Of a stretch of 64,000 nt of DNA, positions 45,709-56,097 are shown one piece after another. Position numbers and translations under genes: made by a program. The number at the start of each line of letters is the position of its first letter. Position 1 is the stretch's first letter. Origin of the DNA: Desulfuromonadaceae bacterium (GTDB taxonomy: Bacteria > Desulfobacterota > Desulfuromonadia > Geobacterales > Pseudopelobacteraceae); NCBI GenBank assembly GCA_028681335.1, contig JAQUIT010000013.1, forward strand, positions 62,001 through 126,000. The letters are read 5' to 3'. The notes beneath the pieces were generated by a model. That model saw only the letters and a program-made list of their open reading frames with translations. It did not search any database and was not told the origin of the DNA.

Positions 45709-46206
45709 TCAGCGTGAAAACTGTCCGCCGCAATCGCTCTCATCGCCGCGAATCTTCTCTACGGCATGACCGATGACCGGCCATATTGCTTCCAGATTTT
45801 CCAGCGCCCCCTTGGGGCTGCCGGGCAGATTGATGATCAGCACCTGCTCGCGGGTTCCCGCAACCGCACGCGATAACGATGCCATGGGGGTCTTTTCCAG
45901 ACTCTTCAGACGCATCAGTTCGCCTATTCCTGGAATGAGTCGATCAACAACCCTCATGGTGGCTTCCGGGGTAACATCCCGCGGCGAAACGCCGGTGCCG
46001 CCGGTAGTCAAAATCAGGTCGGCCCTGTCTGCATCGGCCCATTCAATCAGCACGGAGACGATCTGCTCGAAATCATCGGAAATCAGATCCGTATGCACGG
46101 TGATGACCCCTCGCTCCGCAAGCCAGGCGGCCAATGCCGGGCCACTCTCGTCAATGCGCTCCCCACGAGACCCCTTGTCGCTCAACGTCAGGATAGCCGC
46201 CCTCAT
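45709..46206 (-). CDS. moaB: Molybdopterin adenylyltransferase MogA/MoaB
   Basis: 165 residues with the MoCF-binding motif LTTGGTGVSPRDVTPEA and LINLPGSPKGA. It adenylates molybdopterin so that MoeA can insert molybdate. It overlaps moaC by 4 nt, so the two are coupled. Confidence 0.93.
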   Translation of the reverse strand: MRAAILTLSDKGSRGERIDESGPALAAWLAERGVITVHTDLISDDFEQIVSVLIEWADADRADLILTTGGTGVSPRDVTPEATMRVVDRLIPGIGELMRLKSLEKTPMASLSRAVAGTREQVLIINLPGSPKGALENLEAIWPVIGHAVEKIRGDESDCGGQFSR

Positions 46207-46685
46207 TGTCCATCATCCCGGCGGTATAGACCGCTTTTGCCGCCTTCCTTGTACAAGAGGCGAATATTTCCGATGCTGACGGATTTGTCGCTCCCCTTGC
46301 ACATGTCGTAGATGGTCAGAGCCGCCACCGCTGCACCGGTCATGGCCTCCATCTCGACTCCGGTGCGCTCTAAAGCACGCACGGTACAGCTGACGTCTAT
46401 TTTCCCGGCGACAGCATCCTGTGCAAACTCTATCGCCACGGAATGAAGTGCCAGCGGATGGGAGAGCGGGATCAGATCCGGCGTCTTTTTGGCCGCCATA
46501 ACCCCGGCGAGGCGCGCAACACCAAGCACATCTCCCTTTGCCACAGCACTGTTGCGGATGGCTGCCAACAGCTCCGCCGACATACACACCTCGGCCGCTG
46601 CCGTAGCTGTCCGCAAAGTAGGCTGTTTGCCGCTGACATCAACCATAATGGCATTCCCACGTTCATCAAAATGATTAAATTCCAT
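46203..46685 (-). CDS. moaC: Cyclic pyranopterin monophosphate synthase MoaC
   Basis: 160 residues: MVDVSGKQPTLRTATA, AGVMAAKKTPDLIPLSHPL, RTGVEMEAMTGAAVAALTIYDMCKG; the catalytic Lys and Asp of MoaC lie in the last two blocks. It converts 3',8-cyclo-GTP from MoaA to cPMP. ATG at 46685 behind AAAGGTGG. Confidence 0.96.
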   Translation of the reverse strand: MEFNHFDERGNAIMVDVSGKQPTLRTATAAAEVCMSAELLAAIRNSAVAKGDVLGVARLAGVMAAKKTPDLIPLSHPLALHSVAIEFAQDAVAGKIDVSCTVRALERTGVEMEAMTGAAVAALTIYDMCKGSDKSVSIGNIRLLYKEGGKSGLYRRDDGQ

Positions 46686-46732
46686 GATTACCACCTTTTG
46701 AAGTTTCGCAGTTAGTATGCAGCTCTACGTTG

Positions 46733-48907
46733 TCATACTCCCCATACGCGACAGGGTATTCCGTTGTACGTCGCCGTACCTATCAACGGGTCAGCAGTCT
46801 CATAGTCGGCGTTTGTCAGGACATTGGCATTGGCACCCCACACACCGCCAAGAGCGGGCTCTGATGCAGACATCTCAGGGTACCACCAGCCGTATTCTAC
46901 GCTGACTGTGTTGTCACACATCTCTGTTACCTTCAAGGTGAAGCGGGCTTTGCCCCGCTCCGTCTCGACCCATACGCGGCAACCATCTTTAAGACCAAGA
47001 ATGGCGGCGGTGCCACTGTTGACTTCAGCCCATGGTTCGGGATGGACTGATCTCAGCGAGGCAAACTGGCGAAAGCTGGAGGCATAAAAGGGCTGGTACC
47101 GTGCCCCGGTAATAAGGCTCAACGGAAAGTCTTCTTTCGGCTGCTGAAGCATCTGCGGGGACGGCAGTGGATCACCGCCAATTTCAGCAAGCAGCTCGTT
47201 ATACAATTCAACTTTGCCGCTGATAGTCGCAAACCCGGCAGGCTTGCCATTATGCCGATCAATTCGTTCATGTTTTTTATACTCTTCAGGAAGGGAATAC
47301 AGGCCAAACTGACAGAATGTTTCCCAACTGACTCCGGTTGGTGCCAACGTTGCTTCGAGACTTGCCTCGAAGTCCTCCCAGGGCCAAAACTCTTCCTGCC
47401 CGAGCCTCATACCAAGATCACGCCAGAAGTCGAAATCTGAACGGCGCTCATAATAGGGCTCCACAGCTTTTGCACCACCATAAATCAGGTTGGATGTCCC
47501 GGCTTTTGTTTCAAACAGTGCGCGTTCCAAAGCACCGGCACTGGGCATGACATAGTCTGCAAGCATTGAGGTTGGAGTCGGGAACAGCTCCAGAACCACG
47601 AGAAGATCGAGGCTCTTCAATGCTTCGTAAATCAGGGAGGAATCAGCCTGTGTCAAGAGCGGATTAGTCGCCATGACGATGAGGGAACGGATCGGATACG
47701 GTTTGTCCGTCAGCATGGCCTGCCAGACGAGGTTCGGCTGCGCTGAAGTGAGGTAGCGCATCGGTAGACGCTTGCCATGCTGCATTGTCAATTGCTGGAG
47801 ACGCTCGTAAGCCCGGTATGAATGCAGCTTGAGGTCACCAAGCTGCTTGCTGCGCAACGACTCGGGGAATTGCCCACTTAATTCCAGTTCAAGTTCCGGT
47901 ACAAAATCGGGCATTTCAGTCAGGTGCGAAGCACCTTTGACATCCAGATTACCGCTAATCGCCCGCAGGATCGCCAGGGCATGATGGGTCGGGACGCTGT
48001 TCCGTCCAATCTGATCGATGCCGCGTCCTGAAAGCAACGATGAAGGCGAGCCGGCGGCATAAAGACGGGCAACCTCGGCAACGGTCTCTGCCTTTATCCC
48101 GGTAATACTTTCTACATACTGCGGCGTGAACGATGCGACGTGTTCAGCCAGTTGTTCAAAGCCGTGGCACCAGATATCGACAAACTCTTTATCATAGAGC
48201 TGTTCGGCAATAACCACGTGTATGAAGCCGAGCGCAAGAACGGCGTCCGTTCCGGGACGGACAGCCAGCCAGTGAGTTGCCAGCGCGGCGGTCCGTGTGC
48301 GCCGCGGATCTATGACTATCAGCGGTTTCCCGGTGCGGCTGAACTGCTTGATCCGCTCCCAGAGCAACGAATTGTCCGACTCGGCCTGATTGACTCCCCA
48401 ACAGAGAGCGCAATTGGTACGTTCAGGATCGAGTTCGTTGTCAATAGTCCAGCCATAGGTAGCCGAGTTAATCAACGTGACCGGATTCCAGCAGATCTGG
48501 CCGATGCCTACATTATTGGGACTGCCGAAAAGGGTCATGAACCTGTGCAGCGGCCAGTACACAGCGTGTGGCCCACCAATGCAGGTGGAAAGTGTCTCGG
48601 GGCCGAAACGATCTTTGAGAGCACTCAGCTTTTCTGCTATTTCGCTCAGAGCCTGTTCCCAGGAAATACGTTCCCATTTACCGCTGCCGCGCTCCCCCAC
48701 CCGCTTGAGAGGATGGTTGATCCGTTCAGGATGGTCCATGAATTCGGGAACGAGAGCCCACCTCCGGCATCCACGTTGTATCTTCGCGTCACCAGGATAT
48801 TGAGTCGGATCGGGAACAACCCCTATAACCCGTCCATTTTCTACCGTTGCCGTCAATCCACACTGATAACCACAGAAACGGCAATTTGTTTTCACACTCT
48901 TTTTCAT
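46733..48907 (-). CDS. Molybdopterin oxidoreductase, acetylene-hydratase-like clade (Mo enzyme 2)
   Basis: 724 residues, no Tat signal. [4Fe-4S] motif C9, C12, C16, C47; a Cys in GQICWNP at the metal-ligand position; LIVIDPRRTRTA, VDIWCHGFEQLAEHV, RAISGNLDVKGA and the C-terminal cofactor domain with VSVEYGWWYPE. Close in layout to Mo enzyme 3 and acetylene hydratase. Its start overlaps the stop of the upstream radical SAM gene by 4 nt (ATGA), so the two are made together. No Fe-S subunit is adjacent. Substrate unknown. Confidence 0.85.
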   Translation of the reverse strand: MKKSVKTNCRFCGYQCGLTATVENGRVIGVVPDPTQYPGDAKIQRGCRRWALVPEFMDHPERINHPLKRVGERGSGKWERISWEQALSEIAEKLSALKDRFGPETLSTCIGGPHAVYWPLHRFMTLFGSPNNVGIGQICWNPVTLINSATYGWTIDNELDPERTNCALCWGVNQAESDNSLLWERIKQFSRTGKPLIVIDPRRTRTAALATHWLAVRPGTDAVLALGFIHVVIAEQLYDKEFVDIWCHGFEQLAEHVASFTPQYVESITGIKAETVAEVARLYAAGSPSSLLSGRGIDQIGRNSVPTHHALAILRAISGNLDVKGASHLTEMPDFVPELELELSGQFPESLRSKQLGDLKLHSYRAYERLQQLTMQHGKRLPMRYLTSAQPNLVWQAMLTDKPYPIRSLIVMATNPLLTQADSSLIYEALKSLDLLVVLELFPTPTSMLADYVMPSAGALERALFETKAGTSNLIYGGAKAVEPYYERRSDFDFWRDLGMRLGQEEFWPWEDFEASLEATLAPTGVSWETFCQFGLYSLPEEYKKHERIDRHNGKPAGFATISGKVELYNELLAEIGGDPLPSPQMLQQPKEDFPLSLITGARYQPFYASSFRQFASLRSVHPEPWAEVNSGTAAILGLKDGCRVWVETERGKARFTLKVTEMCDNTVSVEYGWWYPEMSASEPALGGVWGANANVLTNADYETADPLIGTATYNGIPCRVWGV

Positions 48908-50226
48908 GCTGCTTTTCCGGCAAGAATCTCGGCCCTCTTCTGCCCGTGGATATTTGTCAACTGGTAGGAACAGAAAGGAATCAGTGCGCCGTCCGGGCCA
49001 GCCACGGTCATACTGCACTCTCTCAGACGTTTAAGATCCATGTCCGTCGCATCCATATAGCTCATCACCACAATCGACAGGCCCAGTTCAAGCTCCGGAA
49101 ACATCTTGTCGGCAATATCCGGCAGCACTGACCCCTGGGGGCTTGCAGGGTCAAAATTCTCCACATACTCTTTTGTTGTAATCATGCTGGTAAGCGCTCT
49201 ATAGCGACCTTTTTCCTCCACAACATATGTTGCCGCATCACAGGTCGGGTGCGAGCACCCCAAGGGCCACAGGTCATAGGGTGCCAGAATACCATTACTC
49301 TGTTCGGATAACAGGAACGCGACATCTCCCATTGAAAGCCGACGCTCGTTTGATACCTCAAAGCGCCCGGAGCCAAAGGCAGGCTGATAGGCGATACCGG
49401 CAATAACATCACGATTGTCCAGGGCGAAACGCAATACATCCCCGATTTGATCCTGATTGATACCGTTTATGATCGTCATCGCGATAACAACCTGCACACC
49501 CGCTTTCCTGCAATTCTCTATCGCCTTCAGCTTTGTAGAGAGCAGGTCTGCTCCGCGTATTTTTTCGTAGACAGCAGAGGTCAGGCCGTCGAACTGCATA
49601 AAAATCCCGCTTATGCCGGCTTCAGCCAGCTCCCGTACGTATTCCGGACGCTGTGAAATAACGACTCCGTTGGTGTTTAATTCAATCGACGTGAAACCGA
49701 TGCTCCTTCCCAAACGGACTATATCCGGCAAATCCTTACGAATCGTCGGTTCACCACCGGTCAGCTGGATACTGGTGTATGGGCCGGTCTTTGCCATTAT
49801 GCCTTTAAATACAGATTCCAACTCAGATAGGCTAGGCCCCGGCTGCGCAGCAGCCTGTACCCCCTCGGCAGCCATAAAACAGACCGGACAACGCAAGTTG
49901 CACCGTTCAGTAAGTTCTATTTCGACCAGAGTGGGATGACGAAGATGTGACGTGCAGAGACCGCAATCCTGGGGGCACCCCTTTAATGAAGCCCCGGTAT
50001 GATCCGGCTTCACACAGGGAAATTTGAAAGAGTTCATCCAGTTGTAATGATCAACATCAGGCCATAAATATGTTGTGAAGTCCCCATGTTCCGGGCACTC
50101 CTTTTTCATATAAACAACTTTGCCCTCAGCAACAACCTGAGCGTCAACAACATCAAGGCAAACCGGACAGACACTTTGCGTCGTGTTCAACAATGTAGTA
50201 ACCGCTGCAGTTTCAGGAGCCATCAT
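48904..50226 (-). CDS. Radical SAM protein of the COG1964 type
   Basis: 440 residues. A Cys-rich N-terminal segment (CPVCLDVVDA, KECPEHGDF) is followed by GCPQDCGLCTSH and the radical SAM motif CNLRCPVCF near residue 115, then QLTGGEPTIRKDLP and a C-terminal region with CSHPTCD. This layout fits COG1964, which includes the archaeal dihydropterin methylase and tetraether-lipid synthase. Coupled translation with Mo enzyme 2 suggests it modifies that enzyme, its cofactor or its substrate. AAAGGA lies about 11 nt before the ATG. Confidence 0.8.
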   Translation of the reverse strand: MMAPETAAVTTLLNTTQSVCPVCLDVVDAQVVAEGKVVYMKKECPEHGDFTTYLWPDVDHYNWMNSFKFPCVKPDHTGASLKGCPQDCGLCTSHLRHPTLVEIELTERCNLRCPVCFMAAEGVQAAAQPGPSLSELESVFKGIMAKTGPYTSIQLTGGEPTIRKDLPDIVRLGRSIGFTSIELNTNGVVISQRPEYVRELAEAGISGIFMQFDGLTSAVYEKIRGADLLSTKLKAIENCRKAGVQVVIAMTIINGINQDQIGDVLRFALDNRDVIAGIAYQPAFGSGRFEVSNERRLSMGDVAFLLSEQSNGILAPYDLWPLGCSHPTCDAATYVVEEKGRYRALTSMITTKEYVENFDPASPQGSVLPDIADKMFPELELGLSIVVMSYMDATDMDLKRLRECSMTVAGPDGALIPFCSYQLTNIHGQKRAEILAGKAA

Positions 50227-50264
50227 ATAGTTATATTTCCTTTATCCATAATTCTGATCCATAG

Positions 50265-50388
50265 CTAGTAGCATGGGACGTCTTCCCCCCCTCCGTCCCC
50301 CTGTCAGGGGGGAAGCCTTGAAGTCTCCCCTGACAAGGGGAGATTTAGAGGGGTTTGCTGTGAAGAATTAAGAGTTACATGCTACTAG
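50265..50388. repeat. Nested palindromic element between the radical SAM and chemoreceptor genes
   Basis: Terminal inverted arms CTAGTAGCATG (50265-50275) and CATGCTACTAG (50378-50388) enclose two hairpins built from CCCCCTG/CAGGGGG and CTCCCCTGAC/GGGGAG. It overlaps the chemoreceptor stop codon. A MITE-like insertion is the simplest reading. Confidence 0.55.
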
Positions 50389-52508
50389 CCACGCGGAGAG
50401 TAACCCACCCGGACATCACCCCAGTGTCTTCCACGGATGAAGATCGGACAGGCAAGATCGATAATGACTTCGCCGGAAACACGCATAAACGTCTGAAGCA
50501 GAAACGGTGCGATATTCTTGCATGCCCTGGCGCTGGTTCTATCTTCAAAGATAATCTTTGAACGGTTTTGCACCCTGTCGACCTCCTTGTTTCCGGTCAG
50601 CGGCTTGCTGAATTTAAGGAGATGGCACGGAAGGTATCCCCTGTCATCAAAACAGGTTGACGTGGCAAGATCGGGATTAGCGGCAAACACCTCTTCCTGA
50701 ATGGGGGAGATGATCCGTTCAAAGAGCGAGTCATAGGCGGTCGTATATTTCTGCGGATCGGTGTTGGGTAGAGGGGCATAGTTCCGCGAAAAGAGCTGGT
50801 CCATAGAAATCGTGCCGGCATCAACTGCCTTCTCAAGCGTTTCCACAACCCTGTCACGAAATTTGATTGCAACAGCCCGCTTTTCATCATGGTAGGTGCC
50901 GACGCTGAAGCATCCCACCGTAGAGAAAATCTGCTCGGCAACTTCTGATAGATGCAAAAGTGTATTATCGGTAATCGTTGTCTGGCTGTTTACATCCTGA
51001 GCCATGCTTGAAATATGTTGAATCTTATCGGTTATTTCAGAGGTGACGACACTCTGCTCTTCGGTGGCGGTCGCAATCTGGTTGATCATATCGGTAGATT
51101 CTCCGGATAGACCGTGAATCCGGGTCAATTCCTGCCGTGCAGCATCGGAGGTAGCCACACCATCAGCCACACGGGCATGTTCCTCGTTCATGGCTTTAAG
51201 TGCCTGCTGGCTTTCCTGCCGTATGGCGTTAATGATGCTGGATATTTCACGAGTAGAGGTTGCTGTCTTGGCAGAGAGGTTCTTGACTTCGTCGGCAACC
51301 ACGGCAAAGCCGCGACCGTGTTCGCCGGCCCGCGCCGCTTCAATGGCCGCATTGAGAGCCAACAGATTCGTCTGGTCGGCAATATCCTCGATCAGCCCGG
51401 CGATCGCACCGATCTTTTCCGAAGATTCGGCCAGACGTTCTACCGTGCCGCGCGTTACGTCAACGCTCTCACGTATACTTTCCATGCACTGGCATGCTTT
51501 CTCAACGGCGGCCATGCCGCTATTGGCTGCCTCATCAACCGAGGACGCCACGGCGGCGGCATTATGGGTGTTGTTGGCAACGCCATTCAGGGTTGAGGCC
51601 ATCTCCTCGGCCGCCACGGCAACCGCAACAGCCTGCTCTTTCTGGGTTGCCGCCGTCTCGACCGTGTCTTTTGTCGTCTTGGTCATCTCGCAGACCTTGA
51701 CGGCAACATGTTCACCCTGTTCATAAAGGTTGGAAATCATACTGCGCAGCCAACCGATCAAGGTGTTAATGTCAGTAGCGAGCTGCCGTATTTCATCGTT
51801 GCCGGAGACTTCCAGATTGCGGGTCAGGTCACCACCGCCGTGAGTCAGGGCATAGACACCTTCGGTCACGCGGTTAATGCGCCGCGTTATCGAACGCGTC
51901 AGCAGGAGCAGCGAAATGAAGGCACCGATGATGCCGGCTATCGCACAGGCAACTGTTATAGTTGAAATTAATTTCGCATGACGCGCCAACGCGCTATGGG
52001 CTGATGTAAGCTTTTCCTCCTGCTGTTTCACCAGCTGCGCCAGTATTTCTTTTATGCCTTTCCACTGCGGTGTCTCTTTTTCTACCAGCATTCTTTTTGC
52101 GTTTACAAGATCACCGGAGATTGCAAGTCGCTGTATCTCGTTTTTCAGCGTGTTATCTTCTTCCCATGCATTGATCAGTGAATCAAACTGGACATTCTGG
52201 CCACCTTCAGCCTTAAAATGGCTCCTGAGCTTTTCCGCACTTTTATTGAAGTCTGCCAAGGATTCACGATAGAAGTTGACCGAATTTGAATCAGTTGGAT
52301 CGATGACTATATTACGGGTGGACTGACCTGTCTGAAGGGCATCGATATACATTTCTTTTACAAGCAACAGTGCATCAGCCTCAACGGTCAGTGCATGTTC
52401 CGCCATGGACTTGAGGTTCATCAACCCTGAGACGGATACTATGAGCGCAATGATGAAAACCAGCGATACCGATGCAACGAGAAGCTTTATTCGAGCGGCA
52501 ATGCTCAT
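50385..52508 (-). CDS. Methyl-accepting chemotaxis protein with C-terminal sensor-like extension
   Basis: 707 residues: TM1 (about 7-30), a four-helix-bundle ligand domain, TM2 (about 185-208), HAMP, and the signalling hairpin with [20 protein letters not shown] and [17 protein letters not shown]. After residue ~560 comes an extra ~150-residue domain with [26 protein letters not shown] and WGDVRVGY, resembling a cytoplasmic sensor/cache-like module seen in some Geobacter receptors. ATG behind GGAG. Confidence 0.88.
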   Translation of the reverse strand: MSIAARIKLLVASVSLVFIIALIVSVSGLMNLKSMAEHALTVEADALLLVKEMYIDALQTGQSTRNIVIDPTDSNSVNFYRESLADFNKSAEKLRSHFKAEGGQNVQFDSLINAWEEDNTLKNEIQRLAISGDLVNAKRMLVEKETPQWKGIKEILAQLVKQQEEKLTSAHSALARHAKLISTITVACAIAGIIGAFISLLLLTRSITRRINRVTEGVYALTHGGGDLTRNLEVSGNDEIRQLATDINTLIGWLRSMISNLYEQGEHVAVKVCEMTKTTKDTVETAATQKEQAVAVAVAAEEMASTLNGVANNTHNAAAVASSVDEAANSGMAAVEKACQCMESIRESVDVTRGTVERLAESSEKIGAIAGLIEDIADQTNLLALNAAIEAARAGEHGRGFAVVADEVKNLSAKTATSTREISSIINAIRQESQQALKAMNEEHARVADGVATSDAARQELTRIHGLSGESTDMINQIATATEEQSVVTSEITDKIQHISSMAQDVNSQTTITDNTLLHLSEVAEQIFSTVGCFSVGTYHDEKRAVAIKFRDRVVETLEKAVDAGTISMDQLFSRNYAPLPNTDPQKYTTAYDSLFERIISPIQEEVFAANPDLATSTCFDDRGYLPCHLLKFSKPLTGNKEVDRVQNRSKIIFEDRTSARACKNIAPFLLQTFMRVSGEVIIDLACPIFIRGRHWGDVRVGYSPRG

Positions 52509-52580
52509 GGATAACTCCAATGAAACTTATTTGAATTGTGCATTCATACATTCAAAAGCCAGATACATTGATGCCCATCT

Positions 52581-54479
52581 TTAAAGCTTGAACTGACCAA
52601 CGACGCTACGCAACTCATCAGCAAGCCCGGAAAGCTGGTTAGCTGATGCGGCAGAATCCTGCGCCCCTCTGGATGTTGCTGCAACCACATCGGTAATCTG
52701 ATGCATATTGTTACTTATTTCAGCCGTTGTAGCTGTCTGCTCCTCGGCAGCGGTAGCAACCTGATTTATCTGCATGGTCACATCATTGATCTGCTCGAGG
52801 ATTTTTTCCAGAGCCCTGCCGGAATCAGCTGCCTTTTCACTTCCCCTGGCAACCTCGCCGACACCTATTTCCATCGCTTTCACAGCGGTCTGGGTTTCAT
52901 GCTGGATGGTGCGAATCATCGCGCCGATTTCCTTGGTTGCTTTCGTCGTCCGCTCTGCCAGCGCCCGCACCTCATCGGCTACAACAGCAAAACCGCGACC
53001 ATGTTCTCCGGCTCTCGCCGCTTCAATGGCGGCATTAAGGGCAAGAAGGTTGGTCTGATCGGCAATATCCTCAATTGTTCCAATAATTTCACCAATCTGC
53101 TCAGAACGACTGCCAAGATTTTCCACCGATTGAGCCGTTGTCCGGACTCTTTCTGCAATACTGTTCATGACACGAATGGTTTCATCAACCACCTGTGCGC
53201 CGGAGACGGCTGCAGCGCTTGCCTGTTGAGAACCACCTGCTGCCAGACTACAGTTCTGGGCGATATCACCGGATGTCGCCGCCATCTCCTCACCGGCAGT
53301 AGCAACTGTTAAAGCCTGTGCTGCAACTTCTTCGGCCCCTGTCGCTATGCGTTCGGAGTTCAAACGCAACTGCACCGAGGCCGAGGCAACCTTTTCAGTC
53401 GTCTCGGCAACCCGGCGTATCAAGCCCTGAAGTTTATCCGCAAAGAGATTGAAACAACGTGATGCTTCACCCAACTCATCTTTTGATGATGCGTCCAGAC
53501 GTTTGGTCAGATCACCTTCGCCCTGGGCTATATCCTGCAACATGGATTTCATGGATTCCAGTGGCTTGGTAATACTGCCGGCAATGTACAGCGATATGGC
53601 TATCGCCAGGACAAGGACACCCAGGATAATGGCCAGCGAGGTCCATAACAGGGCATTGAGCTTTGCCAGAACCTCTTTTGCCGGTACATTTACCGCCAGG
53701 CTCCAGGTTGTTCCCGGGATCGGTGCATAGGCGATATATTTGACATCGCCTTTGAACGAATACTGCGCAACCCCTTGCTCTCCTTTGACCATCCTTGCGG
53801 TAATTTCTTTCAACGCAGGCGGGGTCGCTACGTCGGTCAACCCGTTTATTTTCATCGCCATATCTTTATTCGGGTGAATAATGATCAGACCATCGCTGCG
53901 GACGGCATACGCATATCCGGTGTCGCCGGCCTTGATTTCCCCGATGAGCTTTGACATATCTTCTAACGGGACACCGCCGGCAACACCGCCTATGATTACT
54001 CCATTCCGGGGAGAAGGTGCGGCAACGACCACAACAACCTTTCCTTCGGCCTTGGAGATTACCGGATCACTGACAAAAGCTTTACCTGCCATGATCTGCT
54101 TGAAATACTCACGCCCGGCAACATTGATTTTTTCACCGGTTGTGAACGTTGCATCGCCTTTTGCATCCATCATCATATAAGAAAAAAACAATGAATCCCG
54201 TTTGCTTTCATTTCTGAGATATCCAAGAGCAGTTTCAGCAGTGCCGTCAGTCACAAGCGGAGAATTAGCCAAAAATGACATTTCACTTTTGCGTTCCGCA
54301 ATCCACATTCCCAGCTTCTGGGCATTATCTTTGGACATGTCCTGAAGGTTGTTTTCCATCTCCTGAATAATTATCTTTTTGGCGTTCCAGTAACTGGCTG
54401 CTCCAAAGACATTCAGAGACACAACAATTATGAGAACAATGGCTACCGACAGTTTTGTCTTGATACTGCGAAATTGCAT
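52581..54479 (-). CDS. Methyl-accepting chemotaxis protein with dCache domain
   Basis: 632 residues: TM1 (about 10-30), periplasmic dCache sensor with [24 protein letters not shown] and [21 protein letters not shown]2 (about 280-305), HAMP, and a signalling domain with [20 protein letters not shown]. dCache domains bind small metabolites such as organic and amino acids. It lies between the other receptor and the Mo enzyme 3 operon and might steer cells to its electron acceptor. Confidence 0.9.
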   Translation of the reverse strand: MQFRSIKTKLSVAIVLIIVVSLNVFGAASYWNAKKIIIQEMENNLQDMSKDNAQKLGMWIAERKSEMSFLANSPLVTDGTAETALGYLRNESKRDSLFFSYMMMDAKGDATFTTGEKINVAGREYFKQIMAGKAFVSDPVISKAEGKVVVVVAAPSPRNGVIIGGVAGGVPLEDMSKLIGEIKAGDTGYAYAVRSDGLIIIHPNKDMAMKINGLTDVATPPALKEITARMVKGEQGVAQYSFKGDVKYIAYAPIPGTTWSLAVNVPAKEVLAKLNALLWTSLAIILGVLVLAIAISLYIAGSITKPLESMKSMLQDIAQGEGDLTKRLDASSKDELGEASRCFNLFADKLQGLIRRVAETTEKVASASVQLRLNSERIATGAEEVAAQALTVATAGEEMAATSGDIAQNCSLAAGGSQQASAAAVSGAQVVDETIRVMNSIAERVRTTAQSVENLGSRSEQIGEIIGTIEDIADQTNLLALNAAIEAARAGEHGRGFAVVADEVRALAERTTKATKEIGAMIRTIQHETQTAVKAMEIGVGEVARGSEKAADSGRALEKILEQINDVTMQINQVATAAEEQTATTAEISNNMHQITDVVAATSRGAQDSAASANQLSGLADELRSVVGQFKL

Positions 54480-54503
54480 GGAAGCTCCCGGGATTCTTTA
54501 CTA

Positions 54504-55448
54504 TTACTTATTCCACGCTTTCAAAAACGCTTCGTCGCCAAACGGCAGGCGGTTTTTGTATTTCTGTTCACCGGGAAGCCAGGTGCGATCACTGCCGGCA
54601 CGCACGACGAGGCAACGGATGGAAACTCCTCCCACCAGGACCAGTAATGCGCCAACAGCCTGGGCAACGAGCGAGGACTGCAATAAAAGTATCAGCGGCA
54701 CTAACGTCCCCAAAAGCAGGACGATGGATTTAAAGCTGGCGGAGATATCCCCGTCAATCCATCGCTGGGCACTGGCGGCTTCCGCTTCAGTACCACCGGT
54801 ACGTTTAACCCAGATGTAACCGATCCATATGATCAACTGGAAGAACAACAACCCTCCTGCCAATGCAGGCAAAGCCTGCATGACACCCGGCACGGCTACC
54901 GGAGGGAGTACTAAGCCACTCAGAAACTGTGCAGCGACACCGGTAACAAGGGAAGAGAGCAGGAACAGCGTAATCATGCCCGGTCCAACCCAGAAGGGGC
55001 GACATTTATGCCGGCTCAGCAGCACACCCGGGTAGGTGGCGACAACAAGTCCGGTTACCAGACAGACAACCGACAGAACCTTACGGACGCCATTCCAATC
55101 CTGCCAGAAGAGCTTCTCCATGCCGAACCACGCAGGATTCAGCCCAAAGGAGGCATATGCCAGACCAACGACAATAGCTATCGACATAATCCAGGCACCA
55201 ACCGTCAGTATCGCCTTGGGGTTCATAAAGACACGCCAGGACTGAAAAGGGCGCCCCAGTTCAAAAACGAGAAAGATACAGCCGATACACATGAAAACCG
55301 GTCCCAGCAGATTACCAACAAGAGAGATTCTTCCTTCACCTATAAACAGTTCAACAATTCCTGCGATTACAAGCATCCCGCCGCCCATTCCCGCAAAGAA
55401 GAAATCGACCGCCAACATCCAGCCCCAGCCTTCGTGTTTGTTTTTCAT
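54504..55448 (-). CDS. NrfD/PsrC-like membrane anchor subunit
   Basis: 314 residues, about eight or nine membrane helices (for example FFFAGMGGGMLVIAGIVEL and SIAIVVGLAYASFG). It fits the NrfD/PsrC/DmsC family that exchanges electrons with the quinone pool. Last gene of the Mo enzyme 3 set. ATG at 55448 behind AGAGGTGGAG. C-terminal helix region near the stop includes VLVGGVSIRCLVVRAG. Confidence 0.85.
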   Translation of the reverse strand: MKNKHEGWGWMLAVDFFFAGMGGGMLVIAGIVELFIGEGRISLVGNLLGPVFMCIGCIFLVFELGRPFQSWRVFMNPKAILTVGAWIMSIAIVVGLAYASFGLNPAWFGMEKLFWQDWNGVRKVLSVVCLVTGLVVATYPGVLLSRHKCRPFWVGPGMITLFLLSSLVTGVAAQFLSGLVLPPVAVPGVMQALPALAGGLLFFQLIIWIGYIWVKRTGGTEAEAASAQRWIDGDISASFKSIVLLLGTLVPLILLLQSSLVAQAVGALLVLVGGVSIRCLVVRAGSDRTWLPGEQKYKNRLPFGDEAFLKAWNK

Positions 55449-55470
55449 AGACTCCACCTCTAAATGAATA

Positions 55471-55492
55471 ACCCCGCCGCAAGCAGCGGGGT
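55471..55492 (-). terminator. GC hairpin between Fe-S and NrfD-like genes
   Basis: ACCCCGC pairs with GCGGGGT; another hairpin (CGCCCC/GGGGCG) lies near 55522-55537. No T tract; probably a processing or stability element within the operon. Confidence 0.45.
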
Positions 55493-55553
55493 ATCTGTAA
55501 CCTTAGTTGATGTTTGAATCGCCCCAAGGGGCGGGGACTTAAACCCTGAGAGA

Positions 55554-56096
55554 TTAATAGATATAAAACACATACGGTTCGGTATTCAGTTCACCCAGAA
55601 GACGGGCAGAGTTCTCACCATGTACCAGCTTGTATACCTCGCTGGTTTCGTCATCAAGATCACCGAAAATACGCGCTTTTTGATGACAGGTATTGACGCA
55701 GTGAGGTTTCTTACCCACGTCAAGACGATCCTTGCAGAAATCACACTTCTGCGCCGCTCCGGTTGCGTGGTTTTGAACCCGTGCCCCATACGGACAAGCC
55801 ATGATACAGGCCTGGCAGCCGACACACTTCTTATCTTCTATAAAAACCACCCCGTCTTCCCGCTTCTGCGAAGCGCCTGTCGGGCAGGCGTCAACACATG
55901 GTGCGTTGGCGCAATGCATACACAACGTCGGCACATTGTACATATGAAGATCTGGGTAAATACCTGTCGGACCGACCGTTGTAACCGAGTTGTAAATCAT
56001 GTCCACCGGAAGCTCATTATGTACTTTGCATGCGACTGTACACGAATGGCATCCGATGCAACGCCGTGTATCTATAACCATTGCATAGCGTGCCAT
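55554..56096 (-). CDS. Four-cluster ferredoxin subunit (DmsB/PsrB/NrfC-like)
   Basis: 180 residues with sixteen cysteine ligands for four [4Fe-4S] clusters: CIGCHSCTVAC, CMHCANAPCVDACP, CVGCQACIMACPYG and CDFCKD...CVNTC. It wires the Mo subunit to the membrane anchor. It starts 1 bp after the Mo enzyme 3 stop. No signal peptide. Confidence 0.93.
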   Translation of the reverse strand: MARYAMVIDTRRCIGCHSCTVACKVHNELPVDMIYNSVTTVGPTGIYPDLHMYNVPTLCMHCANAPCVDACPTGASQKREDGVVFIEDKKCVGCQACIMACPYGARVQNHATGAAQKCDFCKDRLDVGKKPHCVNTCHQKARIFGDLDDETSEVYKLVHGENSARLLGELNTEPYVFYIY

Positions 56097-56097
56097 C

